A DNA stretch of 64,000 bases, taken from assembly GCF_030144325.1 (NCBI RefSeq), contig NZ_CP126307.1, positions 1,302,001 to 1,366,000 of the forward strand, in the 5' to 3' direction. A program made the position numbers and the translations under genes. How positions within the stretch are numbered: position 1 is the stretch's first letter; each line of letters begins with the position of its first letter. Positions 55,807 through 64,000 of this stretch are shown here, piece after piece. Source of the stretch: Bosea vestrisii. GTDB lineage: Bacteria; Pseudomonadota; Alphaproteobacteria; Rhizobiales; Beijerinckiaceae. The notes under the pieces were generated by a model. That model was given only the letters and a program-made list of their open reading frames with translations, had not been told where the DNA came from and searched no databases.

Positions 55807-56697
55807 TCAGGCCGCGACCTTGGACTTCTGCCGGACCTCGTCCGAATAGTCCTCCATGATCACCTTGCCCATATTGCCGGTGATGAACTTGTAGGGCCCG
55901 ATCTCGGAAACGAGCGTCACCTCGGCAGCCGAGCCGGTGATGAAGCACTCGCTGAAGCCTTCGAGCTCCTCCGGCCGAATCCGGCGCTCGACCACCTCGA
56001 AGCCGCGCTTCCGGCAGAGATCGACCACCGACTGGCGGGTGATGCCGTTCAGGAAGCGATCGGCCTGCGGAGTATGAACGACGCCGTCCTTGATGAAGAA
56101 GATGTTGGCGCCGGTGCATTCGGCGACATTGCCTTCCCAGTCGAGCATCATCGCGTCGGCATAGCCGCCGCGCTCCGCCTTATGCTTGGACAGCGAGCAG
56201 ATCATGTAGAGACCCGCCGCCTTGGCATGGACCGGCGCGCAGGCCGGGTCGGGCCGGCGATATTCGGCGAGGTCGAGGCGCACGCCCTTCAGCTTCTGGG
56301 CCATGTCGAACATGCTCGGCCACTCCCACACCGCGATCGCCGTGTGGATCGTGTTGTTCATGCCCGAGACCGCCATCATCTCCGAGCCGCGCCAGGCGAC
56401 CGGGCGCAGATAAGCGTCCTTGAGGCCGTTCTCCTTCAGGCAGAGATACTTGGCGGCATCGAGCTCGGCCACCGAATACGGGATCGTGAAATCCATGATC
56501 TCGGCCGACTTGTGGAAGCGCTGCGAATGCTCGGTGCACTTGTAGATCACGCCGTCATAGGAGCGCTCGCCCTCGAAGACGCAGGAACCGTAGTGCAGGC
56601 CGTGGGTGAGTACGTGCACCTTGGCCTCCTTCCACGGCACGAGCTTGCCGTCGAACCAGATGACGCCGTCGCGCTGGTCGAAAGGAATGACAGACAT
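55807..56697 (-). CDS. ilvE: Branched-chain amino acid aminotransferase IlvE
   Basis: 296 residues from the ATG at 56697 (GGAGG 8-9 bases upstream). Fold type IV PLP enzyme: THGLHYGSCVFEGERSY, the PLP lysine in MICSLSKHKAERGGYADAMM, and VAECTGANIFFIKDG with the conserved glutamate. It performs the last step of leucine, isoleucine and valine synthesis. It is divergent from the PetP-like MarR gene, a conserved neighbour pair in alphaproteobacteria. Confidence 0.94.
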   Translation of the reverse strand: MSVIPFDQRDGVIWFDGKLVPWKEAKVHVLTHGLHYGSCVFEGERSYDGVIYKCTEHSQRFHKSAEIMDFTIPYSVAELDAAKYLCLKENGLKDAYLRPVAWRGSEMMAVSGMNNTIHTAIAVWEWPSMFDMAQKLKGVRLDLAEYRRPDPACAPVHAKAAGLYMICSLSKHKAERGGYADAMMLDWEGNVAECTGANIFFIKDGVVHTPQADRFLNGITRQSVVDLCRKRGFEVVERRIRPEELEGFSECFITGSAAEVTLVSEIGPYKFITGNMGKVIMEDYSDEVRQKSKVAA

Positions 56698-56843
56698 GGT
56701 ACAGTCCTCCAGATGGTCTTCTTGCAGGCACTCCGCCACAGGCGCTGAGGGCGTGCAAGCGCGGTATCTTTGCTGCGCCGGAACCGGCACATGCGACATA
56801 ATCGGTCGCCCCGCGTGCTTGACCGGTAATCTTACGTCTGAGA

Positions 56844-56864
56844 TATGTCAACAAGGCTGACATA
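56844..56864. promoter_or_regulatory. Palindrome upstream of the PetP-like gene
   Basis: TATGTCA and TGACATA form perfect 7-bp arms around ACAAGGC, ending 5 bases before the ATG at 56869. A dimeric MarR protein binding here would block its own translation start and transcription, so autoregulation is likely. It also lies upstream of ilvE on the other strand. Confidence 0.6.
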
Positions 56865-56868
56865 AAAA

Positions 56869-57390
56869 ATGAGCATGACGTTGAGCACCCCCGTATTGCA
56901 TCCAGCGCCTGCCGCCCCGCCCGAGGCGGCGCATACCGACGTGCCCTACGATCTGATCGAGCTCTTCTTCTTCGCCTATCGTGACTTCGTCGGCGACCCC
57001 GACCGTATCCTCGCCGATTACGGCTTCGGCCGCGCCCATCACCGCGTGCTGCACTTCGTCCAGCGCCGGCCGGGGCTGACCATCGCCGAGCTGCTCGACA
57101 TCCTGCAGATCACCAAGCAGAGCCTGAACCGGGTGCTGAAGGAGCTGGTCGAGACCGGCTTCGTCGAGTCGCGCACAGGTACGCAGGACAAGCGCCAGCG
57201 CAATCTCCACGCCACAACCGCCGGCCGCGAACTCGCCATCAGGCTGGCGCAGCTGCAAGCAAAGCGCATCAACAGCGCGCTCACCCTCGTCGGGCCCGAA
57301 GCGAATGAGGTCATCGCGCGTTATCTGGCGGCCTTGATCGACCCATCCGAGCGCCCGAAGGTGCAGGACCTGCTCGCCGGGCCAAGGTAA
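56869..57390 (+). CDS. petP: MarR family regulator, PetP-like
   Basis: 173 residues. The helix-turn-helix is RPGLTIAELLDILQITKQSLNRVLKELVETG and the wing is TGTQDKRQRNLHATTAGRELA. It precedes a response regulator and histidine kinase and is divergent from ilvE, the order seen for PetP/PetR in Rhodobacter, where they are needed for cytochrome bc1 gene expression. Start at 56869; MTLST at 56875 is an alternative. Confidence 0.85.
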   Translation: MSMTLSTPVLHPAPAAPPEAAHTDVPYDLIELFFFAYRDFVGDPDRILADYGFGRAHHRVLHFVQRRPGLTIAELLDILQITKQSLNRVLKELVETGFVESRTGTQDKRQRNLHATTAGRELAIRLAQLQAKRINSALTLVGPEANEVIARYLAALIDPSERPKVQDLLAGPR

Positions 57391-57540
57391 GCGCGTTACG
57401 CCCTGCCGAAGCGGTTGCAGAACGTTAGACAATGTTATCTGAGACTTGACCAAGCCCGGCCTTTGCCTGGACGGCCTGTGCTACCTTGGGAGAACGAAGC
57501 GGTGCGCTCAGCCGGCGCCGAAGACGAAAAAGGTGCCCAG

Positions 57541-58266
57541 ATGGCGGCCAGCGTGCTCAAGCCAGTGCCAGACGACGCCCCGCATGTTCTGGTGGTCGAC
57601 GATGACCGCCGTCTGCGCGATCTCCTGGCGCGCTTCCTCGGCGACCATGGCTACCGCGTCACCACCGCAGCCAACGCGGCTGACGCCGATTCCCGGCTGG
57701 GCCGTCTCGTCTTCGACGCGATGGTGCTCGATGTGATGATGCCCGGCGAGAATGGTTTCGACTTCGCCCGCCGCCTGCGCCAGAGCTCGCAGGTGCCGAT
57801 CCTGATGCTGACCGCCCGGGCCGACCCGAACGACCGCATCAACGGCCTGGAGATCGGCGTCGACGACTACCTCGCCAAGCCGTTCGAGCCACGCGAGCTG
57901 ATCCTGCGCCTCGGCAATGTCCTGAAGCGCAACGCCCAGCCCGAGGCGCCCGCTGCGCCGATGCGGCCCGACTATGTCCGCTTCGGCCCCTTCGTCTTCG
58001 GCCTTGCCCGCGGCGAATTGCGCCAGGGCGAGGAATCGATCCGCCTGACCGAGCGCGAACGCGAAATCCTGACCGCACTGGCCGAGCGCGCCGGCGAGCA
58101 TGTCCCGCGCGAACAGCTCGCCAACCAGGGCTCCGCCGCCAACGACCGCACCATCGACGTGCAGATCAACCGCTTACGTCGCAAGATCGAGCGTGATCCA
58201 GCCGATCCCCTCTATCTCCAGACCGTGCGCGGCATCGGCTACCGCCTCGTCGTCGACAGGACCTGA
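57541..58266 (+). CDS. petR: OmpR-type response regulator, PetR-like
   Basis: 241 residues from the ATG at 57541 (AAAGG 8 bases upstream; the open frame extends to 57415). The receiver has VVDDDRRLRDLLARF, the phosphorylatable aspartate in MVLDVMMPGENG (about 64) and LTARADPNDRINGLEIGVDDYLAKPFEP. The C-terminal winged helix holds LTEREREILTALAERAGEHV and TIDVQINRLRRKIERDP. Between the PetP-like and kinase genes in the same direction. Confidence 0.9.
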   Translation: MAASVLKPVPDDAPHVLVVDDDRRLRDLLARFLGDHGYRVTTAANAADADSRLGRLVFDAMVLDVMMPGENGFDFARRLRQSSQVPILMLTARADPNDRINGLEIGVDDYLAKPFEPRELILRLGNVLKRNAQPEAPAAPMRPDYVRFGPFVFGLARGELRQGEESIRLTEREREILTALAERAGEHVPREQLANQGSAANDRTIDVQINRLRRKIERDPADPLYLQTVRGIGYRLVVDRT

Positions 58267-58271
58267 CCGGC

Positions 58272-59720
58272 ATGGCGGATGCTTCGTTCCGGCGTCGCCT
58301 CGTTCCGCTCGTCGCAAGGGCGGCGGCCGGACTGCAGGCCATCTGGAACAGGGCCGCGTCAACGCTTTCCACCGTGCTCAAGCCGCTGCGACGCCTGCCT
58401 GACCGGTCGCTGCGCCCGATCGCGCGCATCATGCCGAAGGGGCTCTATCCGCGCGCGCTCGTTATCGTCATCGCACCGGTCGTGCTGCTTCAGTCAGTCG
58501 TTGCCTATGTCTTCATGGAGCGGCACTGGCAGACGGTGACGCAGCGTCTGTCGTCGGCGGTCGCCTCCGAGATCTCAACCCTCATCGACGTCTATGAGAG
58601 CTACCCGCAGGATAACGAGGCGACGATTCTCGGCCGCATCGCCGAGGATCGGCTCGGCATGGATGTCGAGATCCTACCCGACACCGACCTGCCGGCGCCC
58701 GGCCCCCGCCCCTTCTTCTCCCTGCTCGACAGCGCGCTCTCGGCCGAACTCGCCCAGCAGGTCAAGCGCCCGTTCTGGCTCGATACGGTCGGCCGCTCCA
58801 GCCTGATCGAGATCCGCATCAAGCTCGGCAAGGACGTGATGCGGGTACTGACCCGCCGCAGCCAGGCCTATGCTTCGAACAGCCACATCTTCCTGCTCTG
58901 GATGATCGGCACCTCGCTGATCCTGCTGACCATCGCGGTGCTGTTCCTGCGCAACCAGATCCGCCCGATCCTGCGCCTCGCCGATGCCGCCGAGGCTTTC
59001 GGCAAGGGCCGCGACGCCGAGTTCCGACCGCGGGGCGCGAGCGAGGTCCGCCGCGCCGGCAACGCCTTCATCGAGATGAAGCGCCGCGTCGAGCGCTCGA
59101 TCGGCGAGCGCACCATGATGCTGAACGGCGTCAGCCACGACCTGCGCACCATTCTGACCCGCTTCAAGCTCTCCCTTGCGCTTCTTGAAAGGTCTCCCGA
59201 CCTCGAGGCACTGGAGAAGGACGTCGATGAGATGAGCCGCATGCTCGAGGACTATCTCGCCTTCGCCCGTGGCGATGCCGGCGAGGCGCCGGTCGAGGCC
59301 GACATCCGCGCTCTGCTCGAAGCCCTCAAAGCCGATGCAGAGCGGCAGGGCCACCAGACCGAGCTCACCGTCATCGGCGACCCGCTGGTCGTGGTCCGGC
59401 CGGACGCGATCCGGCGCCTGCTCACCAATCTGGTCTCGAATGCCGCGCGCTTCGGCGACCGCATCGCCATCCGCGCTACCCATGACGCGCGCTACCTGAT
59501 CGTCATGGTCGACGATGACGGCCCCGGCATCGCGTCGGAGCTGCGCGAGGACGTGTTCAAGCCGTTCTTCCGGATCGACGAGGCGCGCAATGTCGATGGC
59601 GGGGGCACGGGCCTGGGCCTCGCCATCGCCCGCAACATCGCCCGCTCGCATGGCGGCGACATCATCCTCGGCGAGTCACCGCTGGGCGGCCTGCGCGCGA
59701 CCGTCAGGCTGCCGGTCTAA
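58272..59720 (+). CDS. Sensor histidine kinase with HAMP domain
   Basis: 482 residues. Membrane helices at about 61-81 and 205-226 enclose a periplasmic sensor of about 120 residues; HAMP follows (PILRLADAAEAFGKGRDAEF). The dimerisation/H-box is NGVSHDLRTILTRFKLSL with the phosphorylated histidine near 289. The ATPase has the N box NLVSNAARFGD, G1 DDDGPGI and G2 GGGTGLGLAIA. It starts 5 bases after the response regulator stop and is its expected partner. Signal unknown. Confidence 0.93.
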   Translation: MADASFRRRLVPLVARAAAGLQAIWNRAASTLSTVLKPLRRLPDRSLRPIARIMPKGLYPRALVIVIAPVVLLQSVVAYVFMERHWQTVTQRLSSAVASEISTLIDVYESYPQDNEATILGRIAEDRLGMDVEILPDTDLPAPGPRPFFSLLDSALSAELAQQVKRPFWLDTVGRSSLIEIRIKLGKDVMRVLTRRSQAYASNSHIFLLWMIGTSLILLTIAVLFLRNQIRPILRLADAAEAFGKGRDAEFRPRGASEVRRAGNAFIEMKRRVERSIGERTMMLNGVSHDLRTILTRFKLSLALLERSPDLEALEKDVDEMSRMLEDYLAFARGDAGEAPVEADIRALLEALKADAERQGHQTELTVIGDPLVVVRPDAIRRLLTNLVSNAARFGDRIAIRATHDARYLIVMVDDDGPGIASELREDVFKPFFRIDEARNVDGGGTGLGLAIARNIARSHGGDIILGESPLGGLRATVRLPV

Positions 59721-59770
59721 CAAGGTCGGCGCAAGGAGTCGCGCCGTCTTTCCGCGGCTTTGCGCAGCAA

Positions 59771-59860
59771 AGAGCCCGGAACCCATGAACACGACGATGC
59801 CCAGAAAGACGCGGCAATTGCCACGTCTTTGCGAACGGGACGGTGTTCAGGGGTTCCGGG
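59771..59860. repeat. Long inverted intergenic repeat (AGCCCGGAACCC type)
   Basis: A 20-bp arm AGCCCGGAACCCATGAACAC (59771-59790) is mirrored with one mismatch by GTGTTCAGGGGTTCCGGGCT (59841-59860); a second inner pair, AAAGACG and CGTCTTT around GCGGCAATTGCCA, lies inside. It is of the kind scattered between genes in Bradyrhizobium and Bosea. Confidence 0.75.
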
Positions 59861-59899
59861 CTCACGCCCTCGGCGTGCCCCGGAATGACGGGGACTGCG

Positions 59900-60124
59900 T
59901 CAGTGGCGCCACAGAGCCTTGCGAGCCGTATCGTTCACCCGCTCAACGTCGCTGCGCGACAGGGCGATATCGGAGAGCGCCTGGTCGTCCATGCGGTAAA
60001 GCGTCCTCGCGCTGGCGCGCTGGGTGAGCCAGTCCTCGAAGCGAAGGAACAGCCCGGCGAGCCCGTGCGCAGCATGCTGCGTCGCGGAGAACGAAAGATT
60101 TTCTGTGGCGATCCTGGCCGACAT
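59900..60124 (-). CDS. DUF1127 domain-containing small protein
   Basis: 74 residues from the ATG at 60124, which has GGAGG close upstream (an ATG six codons earlier is possible). The YjiS-like DUF1127 motif is YRMDDQALSDIALSRSDVER. Such small proteins in Rhizobiales contribute to stress and phosphate or carbon control, possibly by RNA binding. Divergent from the LysR gene at 60230. Confidence 0.88.
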   Translation of the reverse strand: MSARIATENLSFSATQHAAHGLAGLFLRFEDWLTQRASARTLYRMDDQALSDIALSRSDVERVNDTARKALWRH

Positions 60125-60229
60125 GGCGGCCTCCTTTGACAAGTTCTATGCCCGAGAATTTGGGGGTTGCAGCGCTCTGAAGCAAATGAGAAGTTCTTTG
60201 CCTAAGCCCAAGCAGAACTTGGCCACGCC

Positions 60230-61154
60230 ATGATCCGCCGCCACCTGCCGCCCCTGACCTCGCTACGCGCCTTCGAGGCCGCGGCACGGCATCTCAACTA
60301 TGAGCGGGCGGGCGACGAGCTCGCCGTCACCGCCAGCGCCGTCGGCCAGCAAATCAAGACTCTCGAAGCCTGGCTTCGCCGTCCGCTCTTCACGCGCTTG
60401 CCGAGCAAGGGTGTCGCCCTGACCACAGTCGGCCAGCGCTATGCCACCGCGATCTCGCAACTGCTCGATCAGCTCGACGAGGCCACGGCCAGGGCCCTGC
60501 GGCCCGACGCGGCCAATGTGATCACGGTCAGCACCATGCCGAGTTTCGCGCTGAGCTGGCTGATCCCGCGGCTCGGCTCGCTCAAGCAGAGCCACCCTGA
60601 GCTGGAGGTGCGCATCTCGGTGTCGCTGCACCTCACCGATTTCGCCCGCGAGGATGTCGATGTTGCGGTCCGCTATGGGCGGGGGCGCCTATGCCGGCCT
60701 GCGCTCGGAACTCCTGATGACGGAGACGTTCTTCCCGGTCTGCAATGCCGCGCTCCTCAACGATCCGGAGCGGCCGCTGCGCCAACCTTCAGACCTGCGC
60801 CATCACACCTTGCTGCACGAGCTCGCCGAAGGCATCCCGGAATACGTGACCTGGCGACAATGGCTCGCCTTCGCCGGCGTCGACGACATCGATGCGGAAC
60901 ATGGCCCGCGATTCTCGCACACCTTCCTCGCCTTGCAGGCCGCCTCCTCCGGCCAGGGCGTCGCCTTGGCGACCAGCGCCCTGATCGGCGACTATCTCGA
61001 AGCCGGGCGCCTGGTCCGTCCCTTCCCACAGCAGCTGCCTGGCGCCTCCCAATACTATGTCGTCTGCCCCGAGGCGGTGGCGGAGCGGCCCGCGATCGCA
61101 GCCTTCCGCAGCTGGATCCACGACGAGGCGGCCAAGCACGCGACTTTGCGCTGA
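60230..61154 (+). pseudogene. LysR family regulator (GcvA-like), frameshifted in a G run
   Basis: The first frame reads LRAFEAAARHLNYERAGDEL and SAVGQQIKTLEAWLRRPLFT, the LysR helix-turn-helix, and continues into the effector domain until DVDVAVRYGRG. The family sequence then resumes in the next frame as AYAGLRSELLMTETFFPVCN and runs to 61154. The junction is a run of five Gs (60680-60684) where four would keep the frame. The repaired protein is 307 residues, normal length. Probably a base-call error; otherwise the protein is truncated. Confidence 0.85.
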
Positions 61155-61258
61155 TCCCGGCGCGCTTGCCCTCAAATGGGGCTGGCGTGCCGACGCCCGA
61201 TTTTTCATGATCCGGGCGGGACGCGTGATCCGGCTCGAGGCCGCAGGGGATGATCGCC

Positions 61259-61942
61259 ATGATGAGACAATTGCTGCTCGCGGCGCTGTTGGCGCTGGTC
61301 CCTGGCCTTGCTTCAGCAGAGGAAGTTGTCGATCTCGGCGGCTTTTTCGGTGGCGGCAAGGCGCTGCTCAACAAGCCTGCCGGCAAGGCGCGGGCCGGGG
61401 TCGTGCTGCTGACCGGTGGCGACGGCTATATCGGCATCGGTGGCGACGGCAGCGTCGAGCGCAGCGGCAACTGGATCGTCCGCACCCGCGCCGCCTATGC
61501 CAGGAGCGGCATCGCCAGCATCACGCTCGATGGCGGCGCCGATCCGAACAAGGCGATCGAATTGATGCGCACCATCGCGCCCCGCGTCGTCGTGGTCGCG
61601 ATGAGCCGCGGCGCGCTGAAAGTGCCGGGCACGCTTTCGACCCGGCCCGATGGAATCGTCTTCGCCTCAGCCATGCTCGATGCCGCCAAGCCTTCGCTCG
61701 GCGATCCCGCCGGCCTGCCGCCGACACTGATCATCCAGCATCGCCAGGACAGCTGCCGCTTGACGCTGCCGGAGTCCGCTATCGCCTTCCAGCAATGGAC
61801 CGGCAATCGCGCCCGCCTGCTCTGGATCGACGGCGGCAGCTCGTCCGGCGACCCTTGCCAGGCGCGCGCCTATCACGGCTTCATCGGCCGTGAAGGCGCC
61901 GTCGTCTCGGCGATCACCGGCTTCGTCGGCTCGCTGCGCTGA
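61259..61942 (+). CDS. Secreted protein, alpha/beta-hydrolase-like
   Basis: About 227 residues. The start is among ATGs at 61250, 61259 and 61262; 61259 has the best-placed AGGGG. A signal peptide (MMRQLLLAALLALVPGLASA) is followed by GVVLLTGGDGYIGIGGDGSV, a loop with VVVVAMSRGALKVPG that resembles a nucleophile elbow (S in MSRG), and RLLWIDGGSSSGDPCQARAY HGF near the end with histidine. This looks like a small alpha/beta hydrolase of uncertain activity, exported. It lies downstream of the LysR gene in the same direction and converges on another LysR gene (3-base gap). Confidence 0.78.
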   Translation: MMRQLLLAALLALVPGLASAEEVVDLGGFFGGGKALLNKPAGKARAGVVLLTGGDGYIGIGGDGSVERSGNWIVRTRAAYARSGIASITLDGGADPNKAIELMRTIAPRVVVVAMSRGALKVPGTLSTRPDGIVFASAMLDAAKPSLGDPAGLPPTLIIQHRQDSCRLTLPESAIAFQQWTGNRARLLWIDGGSSSGDPCQARAYHGFIGREGAVVSAITGFVGSLR

Positions 61943-61945
61943 CCT

Positions 61946-62848
61946 TTATCGCTCCGGCCTGATCACCGGCAGCTGCTGCAATTGCACAGCGGCGTAGTCA
62001 AGGAAGGCACGCACCTTCGGCTGGAGGTGCTGCCCGCTCGGCACGACGAGCTGGACTGGCGCTGCAGGCGGCTCCCAGTCGCGCATCACCCGCACCAACG
62101 TGCCGGCCTCGAGATCGGGAGCGACCTGATAGGACAAGGCGCGAGCGATGCCGCGACCCGAGCGCGCGGCGATCAACGCCGCCTCGACCTCATTGACGAT
62201 CAGGCGCGGCGTCACCGTCACGGTTGCGCTGCGCGCGCCACCGGCGAAACGCCAGAGCATGGTCTGGCCGGCCGCGATGCTGGCGATGGTGTCGTGGTCC
62301 ACCAGATCGGCCGGCCGCATCGGCGTGCCGCGGCGCTCGAGATAGGCCGGTGCCGCGACCAGCACGCGCCGGACCTCGCCGACCCTGCGCGCGACCAATC
62401 GCGAGCTCGGCAGCGGGCCGATCCGGACCGCCAGATGCAGGCCCTCCTCGATCAGGTCGAGGTTGCGGTCGGCCAGCACCAGTTCGATCTGGATCTCCGG
62501 ATGCAGGTCGAGGAATTCGGCGACGACCGGCGTGACATGGCGGCGGCCGAAGGCGAGCGGCGCGGTGATCCTGATCAGCCCGCGCATCGGCGCCGCCGTC
62601 ACGCCGGAGAGCGAAGCCTCATACTCGGCGAGGATGTTGCGGGCCGAGGTTGCGAGTTCCCGCCCCGCCTCGGTCGCCATCAATTGCCGGGTGGTGCGCG
62701 CGATCAGCCTGACGCCGGCCCGCTCCTCCAGCGCGGCAAGCGCCCGCGTCACCGCCGGCCGCGAGCGCCGAAGCTGGCGCGCCGCACCGGCGAGGCTGCC
62801 TGTGTCGATGATTGCGACGAAGATGGCGAGTTCGTCGAGTCGATCCAT
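61946..62848 (-). CDS. LysR family transcriptional regulator
   Basis: 300 residues. The helix-turn-helix is LAIFVAIIDTGSLAGAARQL and RSRPAVTRALAALEERAG, of the CrgA-like branch (PVVAEFLDLHPEIQIELVLAD in the effector domain). Divergent from the GST gene at 62947 with 98 bases between; AATTCC and GGAATT (62852-62870) form a palindrome directly upstream of its start. Probably controls the GST and the pyridoxamine-oxidase-like gene. Confidence 0.92.
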   Translation of the reverse strand: MDRLDELAIFVAIIDTGSLAGAARQLRRSRPAVTRALAALEERAGVRLIARTTRQLMATEAGRELATSARNILAEYEASLSGVTAAPMRGLIRITAPLAFGRRHVTPVVAEFLDLHPEIQIELVLADRNLDLIEEGLHLAVRIGPLPSSRLVARRVGEVRRVLVAAPAYLERRGTPMRPADLVDHDTIASIAAGQTMLWRFAGGARSATVTVTPRLIVNEVEAALIAARSGRGIARALSYQVAPDLEAGTLVRVMRDWEPPAAPVQLVVPSGQHLQPKVRAFLDYAAVQLQQLPVIRPER

Positions 62849-62946
62849 GATAATTCCATCAGAGGGAATTCTGATTTGCCAATCTATCAGCTATCGCTCA
62901 ATTTCTGAAACAATCACACTCCACCTCGCACAATCGCGAGGCCCGC

Positions 62947-63573
62947 ATGACCCAAGCCAAGATCACGCTCCACGGCACCGCCCTCTCGGGCCACACCCAC
63001 CGCGTCGAGCTCCTGCTGCGCGCACTCGACCTCGATTTCGACTTCGCTCCGGCCCCCGCAGAAGTCCGCCGCAGCGAGGCATACCGGGCGACGCTCAACC
63101 CGCTCGGCCAGATCCCGGTACTGCAGGACGGCGACCTCACCCTGGCCGACAGCAATGCGATCATGGTCTATCTGGCGAAGCGCTACGCCCCGCAGAGCGA
63201 CTGGTTTCCGGCCGAGCCGGTCGCGGCCGCGCAAGTGCAGCGCTGGCTCTCGATCGCCGCCGGCGAGGTCATGCACGGTCCGTCGATCGCCCGGATGATC
63301 GCGCAGTTCGGCTTCCCCGACGACCCGGCGCGGGCCGAGCGTATCGCGGCCCGGCTGCTCGCCTTCATGGAAGGGCATCTCGCTGGCCGCAGTTACCTCG
63401 CCGCCGAACACCCGACGCTCGCCGACCTCGCCTGCTATTCATATGTGGCGCACGCACCCGAAGGCGGCATTCCGCTCGATGCCTATCCGGCAGTGCGGGC
63501 CTGGCTAGCGCGTGTCGAGGCCCTGCCCTTCTTCAAGCCGATCCCGCCATCGCCCATACCCGTGAAAGGCTGA
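62947..63573 (+). CDS. Glutathione S-transferase family protein
   Basis: 208 residues. The thioredoxin-like N-terminal domain has HGTALSGHTHRVELLLRALD (serine in the catalytic position) and NPLGQIPVLQDGDLTLADSN, the glutathione-binding cis-proline and SN motif. The helical C-terminal domain includes HPTLADLACYSYVAHAPEGG. Divergent from a LysR gene and 4 bases from the next gene in the same direction. Substrate unknown. Confidence 0.92.
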   Translation: MTQAKITLHGTALSGHTHRVELLLRALDLDFDFAPAPAEVRRSEAYRATLNPLGQIPVLQDGDLTLADSNAIMVYLAKRYAPQSDWFPAEPVAAAQVQRWLSIAAGEVMHGPSIARMIAQFGFPDDPARAERIAARLLAFMEGHLAGRSYLAAEHPTLADLACYSYVAHAPEGGIPLDAYPAVRAWLARVEALPFFKPIPPSPIPVKG

Positions 63574-63577
63574 CGCC

Positions 63578-64000
63578 ATGGACGCCTCTCCGTTCCACGA
63601 AGGCGAGTTGGAGGCGCAGGCACGCGCCGGCGAGAGTTCGCGAGGGGGTGGCATCCGCGAGTTCATGCCGGACCAGCACCGCGATTTCTTCGCGCTGCTG
63701 CCCTACCTTTTCGCGGCCGGCCGCGATGCGCAGGGCAGGCCGATCGCGACCATCCTCACCGGGCCGGAAGGCTTCATCACCAGCCCGGCACCGAATGCGC
63801 TCGCCATCGCTGCCCTGCCCGCTCCCGACGATCCGGCCGGTCCCGCACTGAGCGCAAGCGCTCCCATTGGCCTGCTCGGGCTCGATCTGCGCACCCGCCG
63901 CCGCAACCGCGCCAACGGCATCATCAGCGAGCGCGATGGCAACGGGCTGCGGATCGCCGTGACGCAGAGCTTCGGCAACTGCGCCAAGTACATCCAGCTC
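63578..64000 (+). CDS. Pyridoxamine 5'-phosphate oxidase family protein, C-terminal part beyond window
   Basis: The frame starts at an ATG 4 bases after the GST stop and is open to the window edge, giving 141 residues. It has REFMPDQHRDFFALLPYLFA, ATILTGPEGFITSPAPNAL, LLGLDLRTRRRNRANGIISE and FGNCAKYIQL, matching the pyridoxamine-oxidase-like flavin-binding domain often fused to a ferredoxin-NADP reductase-like module in proteobacteria. Whether that module follows lies outside. It is probably part of the LysR-controlled unit with the GST. Confidence 0.85.
   Translation, partial: MDASPFHEGELEAQARAGESSRGGGIREFMPDQHRDFFALLPYLFAAGRDAQGRPIATILTGPEGFITSPAPNALAIAALPAPDDPAGPALSASAPIGLLGLDLRTRRRNRANGIISERDGNGLRIAVTQSFGNCAKYIQL

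Overview
This window reads as chromosomal DNA of a high-GC alphaproteobacterium of the order Hyphomicrobiales (Rhizobiales), most like Bosea and its relatives. The inference rests on gene content and order: dnaG upstream of rpoD, unlinked carA and carB, a trxB-vtlR/lsrB pair followed by an AbcR-like small RNA, lgt-midA-pgeF, uvrC-pgsA-moaD-moaE, an ilvE-petP-petR-histidine kinase cluster, an Omp25/31-type porin-like protein, and the palindromic intergenic repeats typical of the order. No tRNA, rRNA, phage, IS transposase, CRISPR or recognisable defence island was seen. Most of the window is ordinary housekeeping and accessory chromosome.

Layout. 1-9 kb: DUF817 protein (cut by the left edge), rpoD and dnaG on the minus strand, a LysR regulator, two NIPSNAP paralogues lying either side of a secreted protein, a GatB/YqeY protein and a frameshifted carA. 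9-17 kb: a TyrA-like dehydrogenase, LysR/EamA and MarR/cupin/VOC divergent units with clear operators, an EamA gene remnant, cspA with its long leader, an ArsR/SRPBCC unit, and a ~190-bp direct repeat whose two copies are 1.7 kb apart. 17-29 kb: inositol-phosphatase-like protein and cyclopropane-fatty-acid synthase, a methyltransferase/DUF1772/racemase-like run, GtrA, a zinc-homeostasis unit (AztD-like protein, COG0523 GTPase, Zur-like box, divergent amidohydrolase), ArsR/MFS and a secreted esterase. 29-39 kb: a truncated Irr-like fragment with its own promoter, a methyltransferase, carB, greA, a tandem pair of exported paralogues (the first frameshifted), an Lrp regulator, an ELM1-like protein, trxB and vtlR. 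39-50 kb: the candidate AbcR-type RNA, a secreted protein, RNase T2, rlmJ, a frameshifted GST, a beta-barrel outer membrane protein, GT2, SDR, a DsbA-like isomerase, a glycine-rich hydrophobic small protein, pgeF, midA, lgt. 50-64 kb: RidA, uvrC carrying an inserted palindromic repeat and a frameshift, pgsA, moaD, moaE, DUF1176, ilvE, petPR plus kinase, DUF1127, a frameshifted LysR, a secreted protein, and a LysR/GST/pyridoxamine-oxidase-like unit running off the right edge.

Two themes stand out. First, five genes (carA, an exported protein, a GST, uvrC and a LysR) each show one reading-frame shift. Three of these lie exactly in C or G homopolymers and the uvrC shift lies in G/C-rich repeats. 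Because carA and uvrC are important genes, indel errors in the underlying assembly are the most economical explanation. Second, several unrelated repeat families occupy intergenic space, and one has entered coding sequence: it supplies the last residues of the TyrA-like protein and fills a linker in UvrC. The most interesting regulatory regions are a three-operator MarR array embedded in a promoter, the Zur-like box between zigA and an amidohydrolase, and the vtlR-linked small RNA.
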